A stretch of DNA of 64,000 bases from an uncultured Prevotellaceae bacterium (GCA_947167455.1 CAMVIB010000005.1:1-64000); one strand, 5' to 3'. Shown: positions 1 to 9,911, counted from the first letter of the stretch. The notes: generated by a model not told the origin, from the letters alone. Made by a program: numbers and translations.

Positions 1-67
1 TTGGGCTTCAATGAGTTGGGATAGATATAACAATGTTTAGCGGACAGTAATAATACGTAATATCCTC

Positions 68-108
68 ACAGGCAGGGGTGAAGTCCTGCTGACTTCACCC
101 CTGCCTGT
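68..108 (-). terminator. Strong hairpin 3' of the tyrosine autokinase gene, probable terminator
   Basis: Perfect 18-bp inverted repeat acaggcaggggtgaagtc / gacttcacccctgcctgt with a 5-nt loop, just downstream of the minus-strand stop at 155. No clear U tract. Confidence 0.6.
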
Positions 109-154
109 AGTCTTTCCACCCCCTGCGGGGTTACTCCTGAAACTTGAAATGGGT

Positions 155-2536
155 TTACTTTCCGGTCTCGGTGTTGCCGTAGCCATAACCGTAGCCGTAA
201 CCGTAGCCGTAGCCATACTTGTGACGCTCAACCTTGCTGTCGTTGAGCACGATGCACAGGTGTTTGAACTTCTCCTCCTGATAGAGGCGTTCGAGCTCTG
301 GGAGGTAGCGTCTGTCAATCTTTCCCTCGCGCATGACATAGAGTGTCACATCGGCCACGCGGTTGACGATACCTGCATCAGCCACTGCGAGTGCCGGGAC
401 GTTGTCAATCACGATGTAGTAGTAGGTCTTCTTCAGCTCCTCGATGCACTTTTCCAAGCGGTCACTCATGAGCAGTTCGGCAGGATTGGGCGGTGTTACG
501 CCGGCGGGCAGCATGTCCACGTTCGTCTCCGGGTCTTCGGTGACAATGAGGTGTTTAAGGTCGTCGGTGGCACCGCTGAGGTATGCCGTCAGTCCGTCGC
601 GTCTGATGTTTCCGGAGAGCTTCGACTGTGTGCGCTTGCGTATGTCGGTGTCTATGAGCAGCACCCGCTTGCCCGTCATGCCGAGTGTCGCGGCGAAGTT
701 GCGTGACACGAAGGTCTTGCCCTCGCCCGGCGTGGTAGAGGTGAACATGATGACGCGTGCGTCTTTGTTGACGAAGGTGAGGCTGAACCTGAGCATGCGG
801 AACGCCTCGCTGAGGGTGTCGTCCTTGTGTTCACCCACGATGATTTCGTTGTCCTTGATGCCCTCTTTGCGGTGCGGGATCTCTCCGAGCACAGGTATGT
901 TGGTGAATTGCTCGATGTCCTTACGTCCTCTGACGTTGACGTTGAGGAGGTTCTTGATGTGGAAGTATGCGAATGGCAGCACGATTCCTATTAGCAGCGC
1001 CACGAGCATGATGATCCTCTTACGTGGTGCTATGGGATGGTTGCTGCCGAATGGAGTCTCCACGACGCGTATGTTGGCCTCTGTGATGGCGAGCTGTAGT
1101 GCTGTCTCCTCGCGTTTGTTGAGCAGGTATGTATAGAGCGTCTCCTTGATGCTCTGCTGACGTGTGATGTCGAGCACCTGTTTCTCCTTCTGCGGCACGG
1201 CGCTTATGTTCGAGCTCAGCCCTGCCTCTTCCTCCTTGGCACGTTGCAGCTGCACGTTGAGTGCCGAGAGGTGTGCGCCTGTCGATGAGATGATGGTCTG
1301 TCGCATGTTGGCGAGATCTACCTCGAGCTGCTGCACCTGCTGGTTGTTCTCTCCTGCACCTTCCACGAGTCTGTTGCGGCGCAGCATGGCCTCGTTGTAG
1401 CGTTGTATCTGGCTGAGGATGCCGGCGTCGGCGATGCTCAGGGTCGGTATGAGGTTGCTCTCGTTGGCGTTGTTGCGCAGCTCGTCGAGTAGGAACTGCA
1501 CCACTGCTACCTGACTCTCGAGCTGTATGCTGCGCTGTCGGGCAGCGCTGCTCTGCTGCAGATATACTGCTGCATCCTGTTTGACATCGACGACCCGGTT
1601 CGTCTGTTTGTACTCGGCCAGCGCTCCCTCCACGGCGCTGAGCTCCTCGGTGATGAGCGATATGCGCTCGTCGATGAAGTCGGCAGTGGATTTTGCTATG
1701 CGGTTCTTGTCGTCGATGATGCTCTTGCGATATGCTTCGAGCACGGCGTTGAGGATGTCTTCGGCGCGCTTGACGTTGGTGTCGGCGTATGTTATGCTCA
1801 CGAGTGTGCTCTCCTTGTTGAGCTCGCTGGCGCTGAGGTTCGAGCCGTAGGCGTTGGCGGCGGCTTCGATGGTGGTGTGTGTGACGTTGATGGTCTCTCC
1901 CTCGAAGAGGTGGAACGTCTTCTTCTCGGGCAGTATGGTGATTTGTCCGAAGGGCAGCTTCACTGCCTTGCCTAACTCGCACAGCCTGTCATACTCGACC
2001 GGGCCTTCTGCGGTCTGTATGTTGGAGATGCGCACGTTGTTGCCTTCGATGGTGGCGTCGAAGCTCACGGGGCGTTCTGTCTCCTCGGGCTCGAAGCGCA
2101 CTGTGAAGGGCCTCTCGTCGTAGAGTGAGATGCGCTGCATGCGTTGTTTGTAGCTGTAGTTGACGTCGAGGCGCAGGTTGCGCACCACCTCCTTCATGAT
2201 GACGTGGCTCTGCAGTATATATACCTCGTTCTGCACGCTCGACCCCATCATGACGCCGTTGAGCTGCATGAGTGCGTCAGTGCCGCCTCGCGACGTGCGT
2301 CCGCCGGTGCTGCTGCTGCTCGCGTCATCTTTGACGAGCATGACGGCCGTCCTCTGATAGACATTGGGCTTGGTGGCGAGATAAAGGTATCCCAATCCCA
2401 TGCATACTATGGTGGAAACGATGAACCATTTCCAGTTGTAGATGAAGATGTCCAGAATGTCACGCAGCGAGAGCATGTCCTCGATTTCGTCTTGCGACTC
2501 AAAATCGGTAATCGTGTTTTGGTTTTTGTTAGCCAT
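155..2536 (-). CDS. Polysaccharide biosynthesis tyrosine autokinase / exopolysaccharide chain-length regulator (Wzc-like)
   Basis: N-terminal Wzz-like TM region, long coiled coil, Walker A-like TPGEGKTFVSRNFA, LLIDTDIRKR, Tyr-rich C-terminus YGYGYGYGYGYGYG. Start moved to MANKNQ because a TAACTTTG box (2558-2565) overlaps the longer ORF start. Confidence 0.93.
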   Translation of the reverse strand: MANKNQNTITDFESQDEIEDMLSLRDILDIFIYNWKWFIVSTIVCMGLGYLYLATKPNVYQRTAVMLVKDDASSSSTGGRTSRGGTDALMQLNGVMMGSSVQNEVYILQSHVIMKEVVRNLRLDVNYSYKQRMQRISLYDERPFTVRFEPEETERPVSFDATIEGNNVRISNIQTAEGPVEYDRLCELGKAVKLPFGQITILPEKKTFHLFEGETINVTHTTIEAAANAYGSNLSASELNKESTLVSITYADTNVKRAEDILNAVLEAYRKSIIDDKNRIAKSTADFIDERISLITEELSAVEGALAEYKQTNRVVDVKQDAAVYLQQSSAARQRSIQLESQVAVVQFLLDELRNNANESNLIPTLSIADAGILSQIQRYNEAMLRRNRLVEGAGENNQQVQQLEVDLANMRQTIISSTGAHLSALNVQLQRAKEEEAGLSSNISAVPQKEKQVLDITRQQSIKETLYTYLLNKREETALQLAITEANIRVVETPFGSNHPIAPRKRIIMLVALLIGIVLPFAYFHIKNLLNVNVRGRKDIEQFTNIPVLGEIPHRKEGIKDNEIIVGEHKDDTLSEAFRMLRFSLTFVNKDARVIMFTSTTPGEGKTFVSRNFAATLGMTGKRVLLIDTDIRKRTQSKLSGNIRRDGLTAYLSGATDDLKHLIVTEDPETNVDMLPAGVTPPNPAELLMSDRLEKCIEELKKTYYYIVIDNVPALAVADAGIVNRVADVTLYVMREGKIDRRYLPELERLYQEEKFKHLCIVLNDSKVERHKYGYGYGYGYGYGYGNTETGK

Positions 2537-2677
2537 GATTATCATTAAAAAAGCGCACAAAGTTAGTGAAAAAGTTTCATCCGACAGGCTAAAAGGGGCA
2601 AGTTTTTACTTTTTTTATGTAAAAAGTTGGTGGGATGGCCGAAAATGCATAACTTGCGGCCCTAAAATGGTCGTTAT

Positions 2678-3355
2678 ATGCGAAAACTGCTTTTCCTGAT
2701 ACTCGTCATCGTTGTCTTGCCATTCCTCGTCACGGCACAGAAGCAGACCATCCAACGAGGCAATGCGTCATACTATCACGATCGCTTACACGGTCGTCGT
2801 ATGGCCAATGGCGAGCGCTACAACAAGGACAGCATGACGTGCGCCCACATGCGTTATCCTCTGGGCACATTGCTTCGTGTCCGCAACCTCACGAACGGCA
2901 AGGAGGTCGTAGTGCGTGTCACCGACCGCGGCCCTTACACTCGCAAGTTCGTCATCGACCTCTCGCGTGCTGCCGCCCGTAAGCTCGACATCATCCAGTA
3001 TGGTTTCCGGCAGGTGGAGATAACGCCCTTTGTCCCTGGCAAGGTGCCTTACAAGTACGAGCCCTCGACCGAGAAGCCCGAGCTGGACCTTGGCTATACC
3101 ACCGACCTTGCTATCGGTGCTCCCTACTGGCAGGACGACAGCATCTATCTTGCCAAGCACCGCTTGTCGCGCACAGAGGTGCCTCATCTGGACCCCGATA
3201 CTCTCCAGGCCGTCGTGGAGGACGACACTACCCTTCGCCAGCGTGCCGTGGAGACTCGTCAGCAACGTGTGCCGCAGAAGGGTAGTGGCTCTGGCACGAA
3301 GCCACATCGTGGTTCATCAGACAGCGCCAACGCCAGAAGCCCGCGACCGCGATGA
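2678..3355 (+). CDS. rlpA: Septal ring lytic transglycosylase RlpA-family (double-psi beta barrel) protein
   Basis: Signal peptide, then GNASYYHDRLHGRRMANGERYNKDSMTCAHMRYPLGTLLRVRNLTNGKEVVVRVTDRGPY, the RlpA signature. Confidence 0.9.
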   Translation: MRKLLFLILVIVVLPFLVTAQKQTIQRGNASYYHDRLHGRRMANGERYNKDSMTCAHMRYPLGTLLRVRNLTNGKEVVVRVTDRGPYTRKFVIDLSRAAARKLDIIQYGFRQVEITPFVPGKVPYKYEPSTEKPELDLGYTTDLAIGAPYWQDDSIYLAKHRLSRTEVPHLDPDTLQAVVEDDTTLRQRAVETRQQRVPQKGSGSGTKPHRGSSDSANARSPRPR

Positions 3356-3887
3356 CGACGTAGAGACCGTAGAGCGATGCCTTGAAGGGTATGTCCTTCA
3401 AGAAGTAGAGCCAGCACGACACGACATCCACTGCTATCCACACCAGCCACTGTTCGAGATACTTGTGTGCCAGCGCCCATATCCCTACGAGCGACAATGC
3501 CGTGGTGAAGGCATCGGCCACTGGGACGTTGGAGTCGGTGAAGTGCGAGAGCACATACCAGATGGCCGCCCACAGCCCTGCCGCTATCGCCATCCAGAGC
3601 ATGGCGGTGCGCAGGGGTATGTGTGTTATGGCGACGTCGCCGCCGTCTGTGCCGGCAGCTTTCGTGCCGTCGGGGCTGCGATGGTTCCATCGCCACCATC
3701 CGTAGGCTGTCATGGCGAGGTAATAGAACTCCATGCCGCAGTCGGCATAGAGTCCTTTCTGAAAATAGAGCACTATGCCGAGCACCTGCATCACGGCCCC
3801 CACGGCCCACATCCAGATGCTGGCCCGGTACTCGAGCACGATGTATGCCAGCCCGAGCGCCGCTGTCGTAGCGTCAAGATAATTCAT
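3228..3887 (-). CDS. pnuT: PnuC/PnuT-family vitamin transporter, probably thiamin-specific (PnuT)
   Basis: Multi-TM protein with YRASIWMWAVGAVMQVLGIVLYFQKGLYADCGMEFYYLAMTAYGWWRW (PnuC family). Directly downstream of a TonB receptor gene with a TPP riboswitch. Confidence 0.85.
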   Translation of the reverse strand: MNYLDATTAALGLAYIVLEYRASIWMWAVGAVMQVLGIVLYFQKGLYADCGMEFYYLAMTAYGWWRWNHRSPDGTKAAGTDGGDVAITHIPLRTAMLWMAIAAGLWAAIWYVLSHFTDSNVPVADAFTTALSLVGIWALAHKYLEQWLVWIAVDVVSCWLYFLKDIPFKASLYGLYVVIAVAGFWRWRCLMNHDVASCQSHYPSAAHVADESPRHAGEG

Positions 3888-3890
3888 TGG

Positions 3891-6284
3891 TCAGAAACGT
3901 AATGCTATGCTTCCCATGGCGGTGAAGCCGGCCTGTGGTATGAAGCCTATCTGGTAGTAGCGATTGTCGTTAGTGTGTCCTGCGCTCTCGCAGATGGCGC
4001 TATATACCCACCCGCTTGCGGCATAGCGTGCGTTGAAGATGTTCGACAGGTTTGCGCCGAACACCACTTCCCGGAGCCCGAGTGTGCGCTGGCACGGCAG
4101 TGTATATTGCAGACGCAGGTTGGAAGTTGTGAATCCGGGCAGCGAGCGTTGACGGTTTGCCGTGTTGTCGAGGTACTGTCTCGAGACGTAGTTGGTGTGC
4201 CATGTGGCCTCGAATCCGCTCTTGTGTGCCCGCAGGAAGGCATTGAGTATGACGCTTGGCGAGAAAGCCAGCGTGGAGTTGTCGTAGTGTATGGTCTGTG
4301 TGCCGTTGTCCCAGTCCTCTACGACCTCGTCGAAGTCGAGGATGCGGTTCTGGCTCAGCGCGGCGTTGGCCTCCAGTGCCAGCCATGACGTGATGTCCAC
4401 GCCTGCCGTCAGCTCTGCCCCTAAGCGGTAGCTGGTAGTGATGTTCGTGGTGAGCTTCTCGCCGATGTCGCTGTAGAGTCCTGTCTGTACAAACTGGTCG
4501 GAGTAGTACATCATGTAGAAGTTGGCTCCGGCGTGGAATCGCTGTCCTGCGTAGCGGTAGCCCAGCTCGTAGTCGAAGACCCACTCGGCCTTTGGCGCAG
4601 GGTATGAGCCGTTGTCGGTGAAGTTGTTGCGCTCGGGCTCGCGGTGGCTGATGGCCTCGCTGAAGTATGCCTCGTGGCCGTTGCGATGCCAGCTCACGCC
4701 GGCCTTTGGGTTGATGAAGTGGTAGTCCTTGTCGATGTCCAGCAGCTGGTTGTCGTAGCGGCCGCCGTTATCGTAGAACTTATCGTTGATGCCGTCGGTG
4801 GTGTAGCCCACGTGCCGATACTGGAGGTCGCCGAAGACCGACCATTCGGGGTCGATGGCGTAGGCAGCCTTCACGAAGACGTTGTGGTCGCCCTTCCTGG
4901 CCTTGCTGTCATAGTATGTGTAGCGTCCTGCCCCGTCCAGCAGGCTTGCCTCCAGCTCGGGGTTGGCGGCGTAGGTGATGTAGCCAAAGTGCTTACCCCA
5001 GAACTGCTGAAGGTTGAAGCCCATGCGCACATCCCATGCTCCGTGGCTGAAGTGTGCGTTTGCCAGCAGGCCGGCTGTGTGCTGTCCGAGACCTTTCTGC
5101 CGCACGAAGTCGTCCTTCTTCAGCGTCGTGCCGTCGGAGGTGGTGAAGTCGCCGAGTCCGAACTTCTTAAGCTTGTTCTGCGACCTGAACTCCTCGTAGT
5201 AGCCGTAGCCGTAGGTGTAGCGGGCAGTGGCGCCGATGTCCCATCGGTCGTTGATGTCCCATGCCAGTGAGAGCAGGTTGTGGTCTTGGTTGAAGTTGTC
5301 GGTGGTGCGTCGCCACGGCGAGCCGTCGCGCATCATGTAGCGTTGTGTGATGTAGTTGCCGTCGGCGTCGCGTGCGAAGTTGCCCTGTTCGTCATAGACC
5401 ATTGTCTCGTAGAGCGTGTTGTACTTGCCGAGGCCGCGGTCATAGAGGTCTCTGTAGGTGCTTATGCCGGTCGCCGTGCCGTAGGTGCCGTCCATGATGC
5501 TGAGGTCGTTGTCGCCGGCTGTGACGCCGTTCCATGCCTGCCCTGTGTGCTCGTAGTTGCCGATGTTCTTGTAGCGCAGCGTGAGTCGTTCGTTGGGCAT
5601 GAATGTCAGCCCTCCGTAGAACGAGCCCGAGCGTCCGTCCGTGCCGTGGACGAATCCGTCGGTCTGTGTCTGGTGCCATGCGGCATCCACGATGAGTTTG
5701 TCCCAGAGCAGGCCCGTCGATGCCGATGCCCCGTAGTTCATGGTGTTGTATGACCCGTAGCTGAAGTTGAGTTCTCCGCGTGGCGTCGGCGACGGTGTTG
5801 CCGAGCTCAGTGATATTGCTCCCCCGAAGGCTCCGTCGCCGTTGGTTGAGGTGCCTACTCCGCGCTGCACCTCCACGGAGCCGAGCAGCGCAGCGTATGA
5901 GTTCATGTTTGCCCAGAAGACACATTGGTCCTCGGGTGAGTTCAGTGGCACGCCGTCGAGTGTGACGTTGATGCGCGAGTCTCCGGCACCGCGGACGCGC
6001 ATATATGTCGTGCCGGTGCCGAGGCCGTTCTCGCCCCATGCCATCACGCCTGGGGTCTCTGCCAGCAGCATCGGCAGCTCGCGTCCTGTGCGTGAGAGGC
6101 GTTGCAGGTCCTGGTATCTGACTTTCGTCAGGGCATAGGGCGCATGTTCCTGTGTGCGCACGCCGCTGACCACGATTTCCTGCATCTGTTCCATGCGTAT
6201 GGAGTCATTGTCGTTTGTCTGTTGAGCCGACGTCGTATGGCTCACCATGCCCGTCAGGGCAATCAGTAAAGAGGTTGTCTTCAT
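3891..6284 (-). CDS. TonB-dependent outer membrane receptor, thiamin-regulated
   Basis: Plug motifs (QEIVVSGVRTQE, VRGAGDSRINVTLDGVPLN, VEVQRGVGTSTNGDGAFGGAISL), C-terminal aromatic residue, TPP riboswitch in the leader. Confidence 0.9.
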   Translation of the reverse strand: MKTTSLLIALTGMVSHTTSAQQTNDNDSIRMEQMQEIVVSGVRTQEHAPYALTKVRYQDLQRLSRTGRELPMLLAETPGVMAWGENGLGTGTTYMRVRGAGDSRINVTLDGVPLNSPEDQCVFWANMNSYAALLGSVEVQRGVGTSTNGDGAFGGAISLSSATPSPTPRGELNFSYGSYNTMNYGASASTGLLWDKLIVDAAWHQTQTDGFVHGTDGRSGSFYGGLTFMPNERLTLRYKNIGNYEHTGQAWNGVTAGDNDLSIMDGTYGTATGISTYRDLYDRGLGKYNTLYETMVYDEQGNFARDADGNYITQRYMMRDGSPWRRTTDNFNQDHNLLSLAWDINDRWDIGATARYTYGYGYYEEFRSQNKLKKFGLGDFTTSDGTTLKKDDFVRQKGLGQHTAGLLANAHFSHGAWDVRMGFNLQQFWGKHFGYITYAANPELEASLLDGAGRYTYYDSKARKGDHNVFVKAAYAIDPEWSVFGDLQYRHVGYTTDGINDKFYDNGGRYDNQLLDIDKDYHFINPKAGVSWHRNGHEAYFSEAISHREPERNNFTDNGSYPAPKAEWVFDYELGYRYAGQRFHAGANFYMMYYSDQFVQTGLYSDIGEKLTTNITTSYRLGAELTAGVDITSWLALEANAALSQNRILDFDEVVEDWDNGTQTIHYDNSTLAFSPSVILNAFLRAHKSGFEATWHTNYVSRQYLDNTANRQRSLPGFTTSNLRLQYTLPCQRTLGLREVVFGANLSNIFNARYAASGWVYSAICESAGHTNDNRYYQIGFIPQAGFTAMGSIALRF

Positions 6285-6305
6285 AAATATATAAAGGTGT
6301 ATTGG

Positions 6306-6386
6306 TCGTTATCATCCCTACGCCGGTATTACCCGAATCAGGTTTACAGGGTTTGTTCTCAGCCCGCCGAGATGGCGGACACCCCT
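6306..6386 (-). promoter_or_regulatory. TPP (thi-box) riboswitch
   Basis: Reverse complement reads GGGGTGTCCGCCATCTCGGCGGGCTGAGAACAAACCCTGTAAACCTGATTCGGGTAATACCGGCGTAGGGATGA, containing the conserved GGGGTG, CTGAGA, ACCTGAT and GTAATACCGGCGTAGGGA blocks. Confidence 0.95.
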
Positions 6387-6400
6387 TGATAAGTCGGCGG

Positions 6401-6408
6401 CAAAGGTA
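6401..6408 (-). promoter_or_regulatory. Bacteroidetes -7 promoter box (TACCTTTG) for the TPP riboswitch transcript
   Basis: caaaggta on + strand (TACCTTTG on -), about 15 nt upstream of the riboswitch P1 stem. Confidence 0.6.
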
Positions 6409-6480
6409 CGCATTTTGTCCGAATGCGCCGCACGTTTTGCCGAAAAAATGCGTTGTCAGTCCCCAAAAAAAGAATAAATG

Positions 6481-7938
6481 TCACACAGGTCTGAGTCCGA
6501 GACGTTCTGCCTGCTCTATGACGAAAGCCTTGGCGGCATCGTGTTCGTTGGGTATTACGCCGTCGAGGATGGCGTCCTTGACGGCCGTCTTGAGGATGCC
6601 GACGTTGCGGCACGGCGTGAGTCCGAAAAGCGTCATTATCTCATCGCCGGTGACGGGTGGCTGGAAGTTGCGTATGCGGTCGCGCTCCTCGAGGTCAACA
6701 AGTTTCTTGCGTACGAGCTTGAAGTTGTCGAGGAAGCGCTGCTTGCGCTGCTCGTTGCGGCTCGTGATGTCGGCCTCGCAGAGCAGCATGAGGTCGTCGA
6801 TGTCGTCGCCGGCCTCGAAGAGCAGGCGTCTCACGGCGGAGTCTGTCACCTCGTCGTCGGCGATGGCTATCGGCCTCATGTGCAGCGCCACGAGTTTCTG
6901 GACGTAGCGCATGCGGTCGTCGAGAGGCAGCTTCAGGCGTTTGAAGATCTGTGGCACCATGCGTTCGCCCACGGTGTTGTGGTTGTGGAACGTCCAACCG
7001 AGGGCAGTGTCGAAGCGTTTCGTGCGTGGCTTGCCGATGTCGTGGAGCAGCGCTGCCCACCTCAGCCACACGTTAGCGTCGTGGCCGTCGCCTGTCTCGC
7101 TTTGTGCGCGCACGACATTTGTCAGCACCTCCAGCGTGTGCCAGAAGTTGTCCTTGTGCGAGCGTCCCGCCACTGTCTCCACGCCCTGAAGGGCAGCGAG
7201 CTCGGGCATGATAATCTCGAGCAGCCCGCACTGTAAGAGCAGCTCGAAGCCGTAGGACGGCGAGGGCGATGCCATTATCTTCTGCAACTCGTCGGCGATG
7301 CGTTCCTTGGAGATAATGGCGATGCGTTCGCGCATGGTGTGCAGGGCGTCGAAGGTCTCGGGCTCGATGGTGAATCCGAGCTGTGTGGCGAAGCGCACAC
7401 ACCGCATCATGCGCAGCGGGTCGTCGCTGAATGTCTGTTCGGGTTCGAGCGGTGTGGCTATTATGCGGTCCTGCATGTCCCAGATGCCGTCAAAGGGGTC
7501 CACGAGTTCGCCGAAGCGCGTGGCATTGAGGCAGATGGCGAGGGCGTTGATGGTGAAGTCGCGTCGCTGCTGGTCATCTTCGAGCGTGCCGTCCTCGACG
7601 ACAGGCTTTCTGGAGTCGTGGCTGTAGCTCTCCCGCCGTGCCCCTACGAATTCCACTTCCTGTCCGTGGCAGTGCACCTGCGCCGTGCCGAAGTTGCGGA
7701 ACACGCTCACGCGTGCGTGATGTCCCATGCGTTGCGCCACAGCCTGTGCCAGCATGATGCCGCTTCCGACGACGACGACGTCGATGTCCTTCGACGGTCG
7801 CTCAAGGAAGATGTCGCGCACGAATCCCCCCACGACGTAGCACTCGAGGCTGAGCTCGTCGGCAGCCGTGCCAATGGTTCGGAAAACGGGGTTCTTGTCG
7901 AGCAATGCTGCGAGCTGTTGCTGTGTGTAAAGTTGCAT
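6481..7938 (-). CDS. cca: CCA tRNA nucleotidyltransferase / poly(A) polymerase family protein with HD domain
   Basis: GGFVRDIFLERPSKDIDVVVVGSG, RRDFTINALAI, LLHDIGKPRTKRF (HD). Confidence 0.93.
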   Translation of the reverse strand: MQLYTQQQLAALLDKNPVFRTIGTAADELSLECYVVGGFVRDIFLERPSKDIDVVVVGSGIMLAQAVAQRMGHHARVSVFRNFGTAQVHCHGQEVEFVGARRESYSHDSRKPVVEDGTLEDDQQRRDFTINALAICLNATRFGELVDPFDGIWDMQDRIIATPLEPEQTFSDDPLRMMRCVRFATQLGFTIEPETFDALHTMRERIAIISKERIADELQKIMASPSPSYGFELLLQCGLLEIIMPELAALQGVETVAGRSHKDNFWHTLEVLTNVVRAQSETGDGHDANVWLRWAALLHDIGKPRTKRFDTALGWTFHNHNTVGERMVPQIFKRLKLPLDDRMRYVQKLVALHMRPIAIADDEVTDSAVRRLLFEAGDDIDDLMLLCEADITSRNEQRKQRFLDNFKLVRKKLVDLEERDRIRNFQPPVTGDEIMTLFGLTPCRNVGILKTAVKDAILDGVIPNEHDAAKAFVIEQAERLGLRPV

Positions 7939-8112
7939 AGGGAGAAGAGAAGAGAGTTGACAGTTGTTAAAAAACGGTGCAAAAGTAATAAGAAAAATAA
8001 AAAACAGGAAATAAAAGTGCAGAAAATGCTTGCAGAATCGCAGAAAGCCTTACTTTTGCACACGTTAATCTAAGCCCTTGCGGCGTTAATCAGTATATTC
8101 ATTTACCGCATC

Positions 8113-8592
8113 ATGCACATATCACTATCCCGCGCCTGCGCTCTCGCCGCCACCATGAGTATGGCTGTCGTGGCGTGTAAGCCAGCCGGTGAGAATCCCG
8201 AAGATGTAGCGACACCCATGTTAGGCGAGGCTCGTGCGCTATTGGCCGATGGCCGTTATGGCGCAGCCCGCGACACCATCATGTCTATGCGTCGGCGGCA
8301 TCCTCTGGCTTTGGAGGCTCGCCGTCAGGCCATCCTGACTCTCGACAGCGTGGAGCTGCTGGAGACCCGCGACAGCATGATGCGCTACGAGGCGGAGTTG
8401 GAGGCGGCTCGTGCCGCCTTCGGACGGATGTTGCCGAGGGTTGGCGGCCGCACCAATGAGGATTATTATGCCCAGCAGCGTCTGGTGCACGACATGGAGT
8501 TCCATTTTGAAGAACTCTGTGCCAAGGCCAAGTTCTTTGAGCGCAAGATCGACATCGACTCGCGGGGTGGCAGCAATGTTACTCGGCCATGA
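8113..8592 (+). CDS. Small hypothetical lipoprotein, helical
   Basis: Signal peptide ending AVVACKP (lipobox-like), charged helical remainder; TACTTTTG box at 8051-8058 upstream. Confidence 0.7.
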   Translation: MHISLSRACALAATMSMAVVACKPAGENPEDVATPMLGEARALLADGRYGAARDTIMSMRRRHPLALEARRQAILTLDSVELLETRDSMMRYEAELEAARAAFGRMLPRVGGRTNEDYYAQQRLVHDMEFHFEELCAKAKFFERKIDIDSRGGSNVTRP

Positions 8593-9889
8593 GGTCGGCC
8601 ATGACACCGTCTGATGTCATGAGTGCCGAAGGCGTAAGGCGCAGCCGGCCATCGTCGAGGCGCAGACGTCCTGCCGCGAGGTGTGGCTCTGCCATGCGCA
8701 TCATGTAGCTGAGTCTCTGGGTGCCGAAGCGCCGTTCTGTCGCTTCCAGGCTGATGCCCTCTGATGTCCGCAGACCGCACATCACGGCCTCATCGTAGAG
8801 GGCTGTTGTGTCGAGGTCCTCGATGTCGAAGGGTTTGTCCAGACATGTCGATGCGCGGCGCGTCGGCCTCGCGTCGGTGTGTGCGTCGCCCTTGCCCGTG
8901 GGCATGGTAGCTGCTGCGGCGTAGTAATCGAGATAGCGATGTAGGTCGGGCAGGTTGGCGCGCCGGGTGAAACGTCCGTCATAGCTGTGTGCGCCGGGGC
9001 CGAAGCCCATGTATGGATGCCCCGTCCAGTATGAGCTGTTGTGGCGCGAGCGGTAGCCGGGTAGTGCGAAGTTGGAAATCTCGTAGTGGCAAAAACCTTC
9101 GGCCTCGGCTCTCCGGCAGAGGCTTTCGTACATTGCCACGGAGAGCTCGTCGTCGGCCTCGCGGATGAGTCCGGCGTCGCGCTGACGTGTGAGCGGTGTG
9201 CCGGGTTCGTAGCTCAGGGCGTAGGCCGAGATGTGCTGTATGCCGAGCGAGAATGCCATGTCGAGGTCGTGCGCCCACACCTCCATCGTCTGTCCCGGCA
9301 GGCCGTAGATGAGGTCGATGCTTATGTTCTCGATGCCCGCTTCGTGCAGAATCCTGACGGCCTCTGCTGCGGTGGCGGCATCGTGCCTGCGATGCAGTTG
9401 TCGCAGGATTTTGTCGTTGAAGGTCTGCACGCCGAGGCTCACGCGGTTGACATTCTCCTTGAACCATTGTGTAAGCGGTGACATCGCGGTGTTGCCGTGG
9501 CCTGCCGCCGCCGTGTGTAGCATGTCGGCTGGTGTCGGCAGGGTGGGGCGGGCTATGTCGTCGGGGTTCATCTCGATGGTGATCTCGGCATCAGGCCTTA
9601 CCATGTAGTGTGTGCGCAGGGTGCCTATGACGGCTTCGAGTTGTTCGGGTGTGAGCCTCGACGGCGTGCCTCCGCCGAGGTATATGCTCTCAGCAGGCAG
9701 GAGGCGTGCCATGCTGCCTGTTGCTCCACGATGGTGTCGTTGGTAAATCATCTCGCCGCTTCGCCATTCTATCTCGCGGCAGAGGGCACCGACGTAGGCG
9801 GGCAGAGCATCCCCTTCTGTGGTCGAGAAGAAGTCGCAATATGTGCATCTCGACTTGCAGAAGGGGATATGTACGTACAGGTGGTTCAA
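8579..9889 (-). CDS. hemW: Radical SAM family heme chaperone HemW
   Basis: YVHIPFCKSRCTYCDFFS (CxxxCxxC), YLGGGTPSRL, GVQTFNDKILRQLHRRHD, SIDLIYGLPGQT. Confidence 0.95.
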   Translation of the reverse strand: MNHLYVHIPFCKSRCTYCDFFSTTEGDALPAYVGALCREIEWRSGEMIYQRHHRGATGSMARLLPAESIYLGGGTPSRLTPEQLEAVIGTLRTHYMVRPDAEITIEMNPDDIARPTLPTPADMLHTAAAGHGNTAMSPLTQWFKENVNRVSLGVQTFNDKILRQLHRRHDAATAAEAVRILHEAGIENISIDLIYGLPGQTMEVWAHDLDMAFSLGIQHISAYALSYEPGTPLTRQRDAGLIREADDELSVAMYESLCRRAEAEGFCHYEISNFALPGYRSRHNSSYWTGHPYMGFGPGAHSYDGRFTRRANLPDLHRYLDYYAAAATMPTGKGDAHTDARPTRRASTCLDKPFDIEDLDTTALYDEAVMCGLRTSEGISLEATERRFGTQRLSYMMRMAEPHLAAGRLRLDDGRLRLTPSALMTSDGVMADLMAE

Positions 9890-9911
9890 GATGTCGTGGG
9901 GCTTGTCGGCG

